From: CBDCGJ01 sp965238305
GTDB lineage: Bacteria > Pseudomonadota > Alphaproteobacteria > GCA-2731375
DNA: 64,000 nucleotides
Assembly (NCBI GenBank): GCA_965238305.1
Contig: CBDEHK010000001.1
Span: forward strand, 868,001 to 932,000
Direction: 5' to 3'
Part shown: positions 60,718-64,000 of the stretch, piece after piece
Layout: each line of letters starts with the position of its first letter
How positions within the stretch are numbered: the stretch's first letter is position 1
Notes under the pieces: model-generated
What the model saw: only the letters and a program-made list of their open reading frames with translations
Database searches by the model: none
What the model was told of the DNA's origin: nothing
Translations under genes and position numbers: made by a program

Positions 60718-61287
60718 TTGTTGATGGAAAGCGACAGAATAAAGGACGCGAATTTGATGACGCAGGTGGCGGCGGGTGACCGCCGCGCCCAGCGTCAGCT
60801 TGTCGACGCCCATCTGGGACCGATATTCGCTTTGGCCAGGCGGATGTTAAATAACACCGCACAAGCCGAAGACAACTGCCAGGAAGCCTTTTTACGGCTA
60901 TGGCAAGTCGCCCCGCGTTGGCAACCGGACGCCAAAATCGGTACCTGGCTTTATCGGATTACCTATAATCTTTGTATCGACGAATTGCGCCGCCAGCGCC
61001 GTTTGTCGGACGAAGAGGCGCCGGAGCAGGCCGACCCGGCGCCCAATGCGATGGAGCAACAGCACCGCCGGGAAGTTCTTGCAACCCTGGAGGGGGAGAT
61101 GGAAAAACTACCGCTCAGGCAGCGGACGGCAATCACCCTGGTGCATCATCAAGAGTTGAGTAACATCGATGCGGCAGACATTATGGAGATCAGTGTCGAT
61201 GCCTTGGAATCACTGCTGGCCCGGGGGCGGCGAAAATTGCGGCTGGCCTTGCTTGCACAGAAAGAAGAGCTGATAGGAGCGCTATGA
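60718..61287 (+). CDS. ECF-type RNA polymerase sigma factor
   Basis: The protein is 189 residues with sigma region 2 ('EDNCQEAFLRLWQVAPRWQP', 'GTWLYRITYNLCIDELRRQR') and region 4 ('LPLRQRTAITLVHHQELSNI', 'DALESLLARGRRKLR'). A TTG at 60718 has GAGG seven bases upstream and is likely the start; the ATG at 60724 is the alternative. The stop overlaps the next gene as ATGA. Together with the anti-sigma and Metal_resist genes it forms a cell-envelope or metal stress module. Confidence 0.92.
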   Translation: MLMESDRIKDANLMTQVAAGDRRAQRQLVDAHLGPIFALARRMLNNTAQAEDNCQEAFLRLWQVAPRWQPDAKIGTWLYRITYNLCIDELRRQRRLSDEEAPEQADPAPNAMEQQHRREVLATLEGEMEKLPLRQRTAITLVHHQELSNIDAADIMEISVDALESLLARGRRKLRLALLAQKEELIGAL

Positions 61288-61697
61288 TGACAGAACAGCG
61301 AAGGGAAGATATGCAGCGTCTACACGCGGTTATTGATGCCTATGGAAGCGTACCCCGACGCTGGCCGGAAGGTGAACGCGCGGCGCTGAAAGCTTTATTG
61401 TCGGAAAGCGCCGAAGCCCAGGCCGCCTTGACAATGGCAGCGGAATTGGACCAGGCGCTGGATAATATGGCGCCGCCGCAAGCCTCGCCAGAACTGATGG
61501 CGAATATCCTCTACGTGCCGCCAAAAGCGGATTGGCACCAAACCTTGGCGCAATTCTGGCCGTTTGGGGCGCTTTGGAAACCGGCAAGTGGATTAGTATT
61601 AGCCGCCGCATTGAGCGTATTTGTTGCCCTTTCGGTGCCTTTGCCGGGAGCCGAAATGGACCTGGTTGAAGAAATAGAGACGGAGATATTGGGATAA
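61284..61697 (+). CDS. Likely anti-sigma factor (membrane protein)
   Basis: The 137-residue product has a cytoplasmic N-terminal part (residues 1-95) and one membrane helix near 105-125 ('PASGLVLAAALSVFVALSVP'). It overlaps the sigma gene by four bases, the standard arrangement for an ECF regulator. No zinc-binding ZAS motif (HxxxCxxC) is visible, so the family is not a classical one. Assignment rests on context and topology. Confidence 0.72.
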   Translation: MMTEQRREDMQRLHAVIDAYGSVPRRWPEGERAALKALLSESAEAQAALTMAAELDQALDNMAPPQASPELMANILYVPPKADWHQTLAQFWPFGALWKPASGLVLAAALSVFVALSVPLPGAEMDLVEEIETEILG

Positions 61698-61701
61698 GAT
61701 A

Positions 61702-62160
61702 ATGCGGACACAAAAACGCCTTTCAATTGCGCTGTTTGTTTCGGTCGCGGTAAGTTTGTTTTTAGCCGGGATGCTGGCGACATTGCTTGTTCGCGGCGAC
61801 GGCGACGGTCGACATCAACGCTTTTCCCGCTTTGATCGGGAGGCGGCGGTCGCCACCTTGAGCACCGACGGCCAGCAAATTGTTCGGGAAATTTGGCAAA
61901 AACGCGCGGAAACAATCCGTGATGCAGCCAAAACCAGACGTGCCTTACGCCGTGAAATGCGCGAATTACTATTAGCGGATGCATTCGATTCTACGCGTTA
62001 TGCAGCATTAAGCGAGGAATTTCATCGCAGTTCGGCTGTCATGTACCGATCTTTGCGCGCCGCGATCGGAGAAACAGCGGCGGCACTAACGTCGGCAGAT
62101 CGAAAGAAGTATTTCACCAGTGGCTTCAAAAAACGCCATCGTAAGAAAAAGAAGGACTAA
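61702..62160 (+). CDS. Periplasmic heavy-metal sensor (Metal_resist/CnrX-like)
   Basis: This is a 152-residue protein with an N-terminal anchor ('LSIALFVSVAVSLFLAGMLA') and then an alpha-helical hairpin rich in Arg and Glu ('IVREIWQKRAETIRDAAKTR', 'LRREMRELLLADAFD') as in the CpxP/CnrX/NccX type. It starts four bases after the anti-sigma gene. Such proteins sense metals or misfolded proteins and relay to the sigma/anti-sigma pair. The C-terminal poly-Lys tail is unusual. Confidence 0.82.
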   Translation: MRTQKRLSIALFVSVAVSLFLAGMLATLLVRGDGDGRHQRFSRFDREAAVATLSTDGQQIVREIWQKRAETIRDAAKTRRALRREMRELLLADAFDSTRYAALSEEFHRSSAVMYRSLRAAIGETAAALTSADRKKYFTSGFKKRHRKKKKD

Positions 62161-62239
62161 TTTTTCGACGGAAATCTTTCCGTGCGACGTTTGAAGATGT
62201 GTTGGAGGGGTCATGACCGACAAAACGGGAGTAGACAAA

Positions 62240-62686
62240 ATGACTCGTACAAAAAAACTGACAGTTTCTCTTATCGCCATGGTGTTGGCAGGCGGTGTAT
62301 TCGCAAGCGGTGCGTCCGCGCATGGCAAGAACAAACATTCAAAGCCGGCCTACAACAAGCATGCGGCGCCGTATCATAATGGAAATTCAAATGGTTATCG
62401 CCATAATGGTCGCGGTCGGGGCAATAACAACTGGTATCCTGGCCATTCTAATCAGGTAAAGTTGTATGGCTGGCCTCCGGTCGGGCAGGGCTACAAACGA
62501 GGTTATGGGCACAAAAAAGGATATGGCTACGGCCATAATAATCACCATGGTCGCCAAAGCCACAAACATTATGGCGGTTATAGCTATCATCGCGTCCACC
62601 GCGACGCATTTAAATGGGCGGCGATTACCGCCATCACGCTAGGTGTGATCAATCATATCGGCCATACGCATCAACATAGCCGATAA
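62240..62686 (+). CDS. Secreted His/Gly/Tyr-rich protein
   Basis: From the ATG at 62240 (GGGAG eight bases upstream) the protein begins with a signal peptide (MTRTKKLTVSLIAMVLAGGV...ASA) and is then dominated by His, Gly, Asn and Tyr, e.g. 'GYGHKKGYGYGHNNHHGRQS'. A start at 62213 is also possible. The composition suggests metal binding (Cu, Zn or Ni) in the periplasm or on the surface. A hydrophobic C-terminal segment ('FKWAAITAITLGVINHIG') could associate with membrane. I do not recognise a family. Confidence 0.75.
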   Translation: MTRTKKLTVSLIAMVLAGGVFASGASAHGKNKHSKPAYNKHAAPYHNGNSNGYRHNGRGRGNNNWYPGHSNQVKLYGWPPVGQGYKRGYGHKKGYGYGHNNHHGRQSHKHYGGYSYHRVHRDAFKWAAITAITLGVINHIGHTHQHSR

Positions 62687-62713
62687 AATTTTCGCGGACT
62701 TCTCAACTTAAGC

Positions 62714-63208
62714 CTAGTCCTTTGTTGGCGCTGCGTGGCCGGATTGATGATCTTTCATCGGGCCTGCGGCGCCGATTTTCATGATTTTGACCATCACCGG
62801 AATTTTACCGGCATTCTCAAAAACCAAAGGCATGGGGAACATCTCCCCTTCCTTTAACGGGGACTTCAGCTTCATCAACATGACGTGCAGGCCGCCAGGT
62901 TTGAAAGTGACTTTGCCGCCGCTCGCAATTTCGATGGGTCCGGCCGGACGCATTTTCATGACCCCACTTTCATGTTTGTGCATATGCACTTCGGCCCGCG
63001 CGGATATGTTTGTTTCGATCCCTATCAGGTGGTCGCTTGCGCCCTGATTAGCAATCGTCACATAGGCCGCGCCATTTGGTGAATTACCCGGCGTTGCCCG
63101 GGCCCAGGCTGTTTCTACAATCAAGCTGCCAGCGTCGGCTGTCGTGACCAGGAATAGAACCGCTGTGACCAATAGTGGCGCAAAACAACGGCATAGTTTA
63201 TTGAACAT
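62714..63208 (-). CDS. PCu(A)C-type periplasmic copper chaperone
   Basis: The 164-residue secreted protein has the full copper motif H-x10-M-x21-H-x-M: His in 'EVHMHKHESG', Met in 'VMKMRP', and the C-terminal His and Met in 'GGLHVMLM'. The signal peptide runs from the ATG at 63208 (MFNKLCRCFAPLLVTAVLFL). Longer upstream frames lack a signal peptide and are rejected. It delivers Cu(I) to cytochrome oxidase CuA sites. It is convergent with the His-rich gene, together suggesting a metal-handling corner. Confidence 0.9.
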   Translation of the reverse strand: MFNKLCRCFAPLLVTAVLFLVTTADAGSLIVETAWARATPGNSPNGAAYVTIANQGASDHLIGIETNISARAEVHMHKHESGVMKMRPAGPIEIASGGKVTFKPGGLHVMLMKLKSPLKEGEMFPMPLVFENAGKIPVMVKIMKIGAAGPMKDHQSGHAAPTKD

Positions 63209-63335
63209 TTTGGGTCTCCGACCGGCTGGCAATAATGGCGAATAAAACTGGGATGTCTTTTGTTTGAATGATCGAGAGACTATAAACGATATTTGAATTC
63301 GTACCCAGAAGCAGAATGTCGCAGGGGGAAACATT

Positions 63336-63797
63336 ATGGCGCCACTTGTGAAAATCTTTGTCCCCCAAACCGCGGCCGAGTTGGTGTCGGTGCAAGAGCT
63401 GTTTGCGGACTATGTGGCCTCTCTTACCATTGATCTGGAATTCCAAAACTATCAGGCAGAAAAGGTGGGGTTTCCGCATGTTTACAAGCTTCTTCTTGCG
63501 GCGTCTGTTGATGGTGAGATCGAGGCGGCGGTGGCGATGAAACAGCTCAATCTCGAAATATGTGAGATGAAACGACTTTATTGCCGGCCGGAATGTCGCA
63601 GCCTCGGCCTCGGTCGTCGCCTGGCCGCAGCCTTGATCGTCAAAGCCCGCCAGATGGGTTTCCGTCAGATGTATCTCGATACCTTCGACGATATGGCAGC
63701 AGCTCTGGCGTTATACCGCAAACTTGGTTTTGCAGAAATACCGGCTTATTACGACAATCCTCATCCAGGCGCCCATTTCATGGCATTGACCTTATAA
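63336..63797 (+). CDS. GNAT family N-acetyltransferase
   Basis: The 153-residue acetyltransferase has the motif A region 'CEMKRLYCRPECRSLGLGRR' (acetyl-CoA loop R/Q-x-x-G-x-G/A as SLGLGRRLA). The ending 'LALYRKLGFAEIPAYYDNP' is typical of the small-molecule GNAT group. RBS GGGGAAA precedes the ATG. The acceptor is unknown. Confidence 0.9.
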   Translation: MAPLVKIFVPQTAAELVSVQELFADYVASLTIDLEFQNYQAEKVGFPHVYKLLLAASVDGEIEAAVAMKQLNLEICEMKRLYCRPECRSLGLGRRLAAALIVKARQMGFRQMYLDTFDDMAAALALYRKLGFAEIPAYYDNPHPGAHFMALTL

Positions 63798-63820
63798 CGA
63801 TCAGCGGGTATTCGGCGCGT

Positions 63821-64000
63821 CTAGTCCTCATCCACCCGTTCAATCAGGCCCATTTTCAGCAACCAACCGATCGTCCGATAAATCTTCGACGGCGCTGGAT
63901 TGCCGCTAATGGTGGTTAATAACGCCACGACGCTCAGCGGCCCTTGGTCGGCCACCGTCGTCAGCATCTGTTGGCATTCCTCTTCACTAACAAGGCCGTT
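63821..64000 (-). CDS. Partial winged-helix-like protein (5' end outside window)
   Basis: An open minus-strand frame of 59 codons reaches the window edge and ends with TAG at 63821-63823. The sequence 'LSVVALLTTISGNPAPSKIY' followed by 'RTIGWLLKMGLIERVDED' looks like the recognition half of a winged-helix domain. It is the C-terminal part only; the family cannot be named. Confidence 0.55.
   Translation of the reverse strand, partial: NGLVSEEECQQMLTTVADQGPLSVVALLTTISGNPAPSKIYRTIGWLLKMGLIERVDED

Overview
The window looks like a chromosomal segment of an alphaproteobacterium, probably Rhodospirillales-like. Support comes from the hemW-rdgB-rph / hrcA cluster, a RegB/RegA-type redox two-component pair, MmcB, a Tad-type pilus remnant, Caulobacter-like CtrA boxes and a mid-50s GC content judged by eye. 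I see no rRNA, tRNA, CRISPR array, insertion sequence or phage gene. Most genes are tightly packed, and many overlap by 4 to 26 bases.

Left part, 1-24 kb, is mainly housekeeping. It holds DUF2207-lemA, coaE-purN, a nucleoside hydrolase, hemW-rdgB-rph, hrcA, an ABC-2 exporter pair, regB-regA, a catalytically degenerate EAL protein, an M20 peptidase, a quinone-reductase-like MDR enzyme and an MscS channel. The LPS heptose genes gmhA-hldE follow, translationally coupled to an FAD oxidoreductase and an aldo/keto reductase. Next come an mmcB-DUF6285-phosphotransferase operon, a second FAD oxidoreductase, and a small protein ending in a FliM-like CheY-binding peptide.

Middle part, 24-37 kb: three orphan TadE/TadE/TadG-like genes read leftward towards a strong terminator, with a heavily structured element between. 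An AT-rich spacer and an SDR gene follow. A leftward acyl-CoA catabolic operon then runs from a CoA-transferase and a TetR regulator (with a 10-bp palindromic operator) through both subunits of a biotin-dependent acyl-CoA carboxylase, an HMG-CoA-lyase-like enzyme and a serine hydrolase.

Right-centre, 37-60 kb, is the most interesting region and reads as one surface-biogenesis locus. Three tandem paralogous RTX-like proteins of about 600 residues (43.0-48.9 kb) each have their own Rho-independent terminator with a conserved 3' UTR word, and each has a TTAACCAT motif upstream; two of these form full CtrA-type TTAA-N7-TTAA sites. They are followed by three TPR-sulfotransferase fusion genes and a type I secretion ABC transporter plus HlyD-type adaptor. 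The block is framed by glycosyltransferases and two more sulfotransferases, and by a pair of paralogous GT4 glycosyltransferases, one on each side. I infer that the locus makes, exports and possibly sulfates or glycosylates a Ca-binding surface layer under cell-cycle control. Two of the three TPR-sulfotransferase genes carry an in-frame stop codon (TAA at codon 52, TAG at codon 42) near the start of an otherwise long open frame.

Right end, 60-64 kb: a metal or envelope-stress module with a four-EF-hand protein, an ECF sigma factor, its likely anti-sigma factor, a Metal_resist-type periplasmic sensor, a His/Gly/Tyr-rich secreted protein and a PCu(A)C copper chaperone. A GNAT acetyltransferase and a partial winged-helix protein follow.
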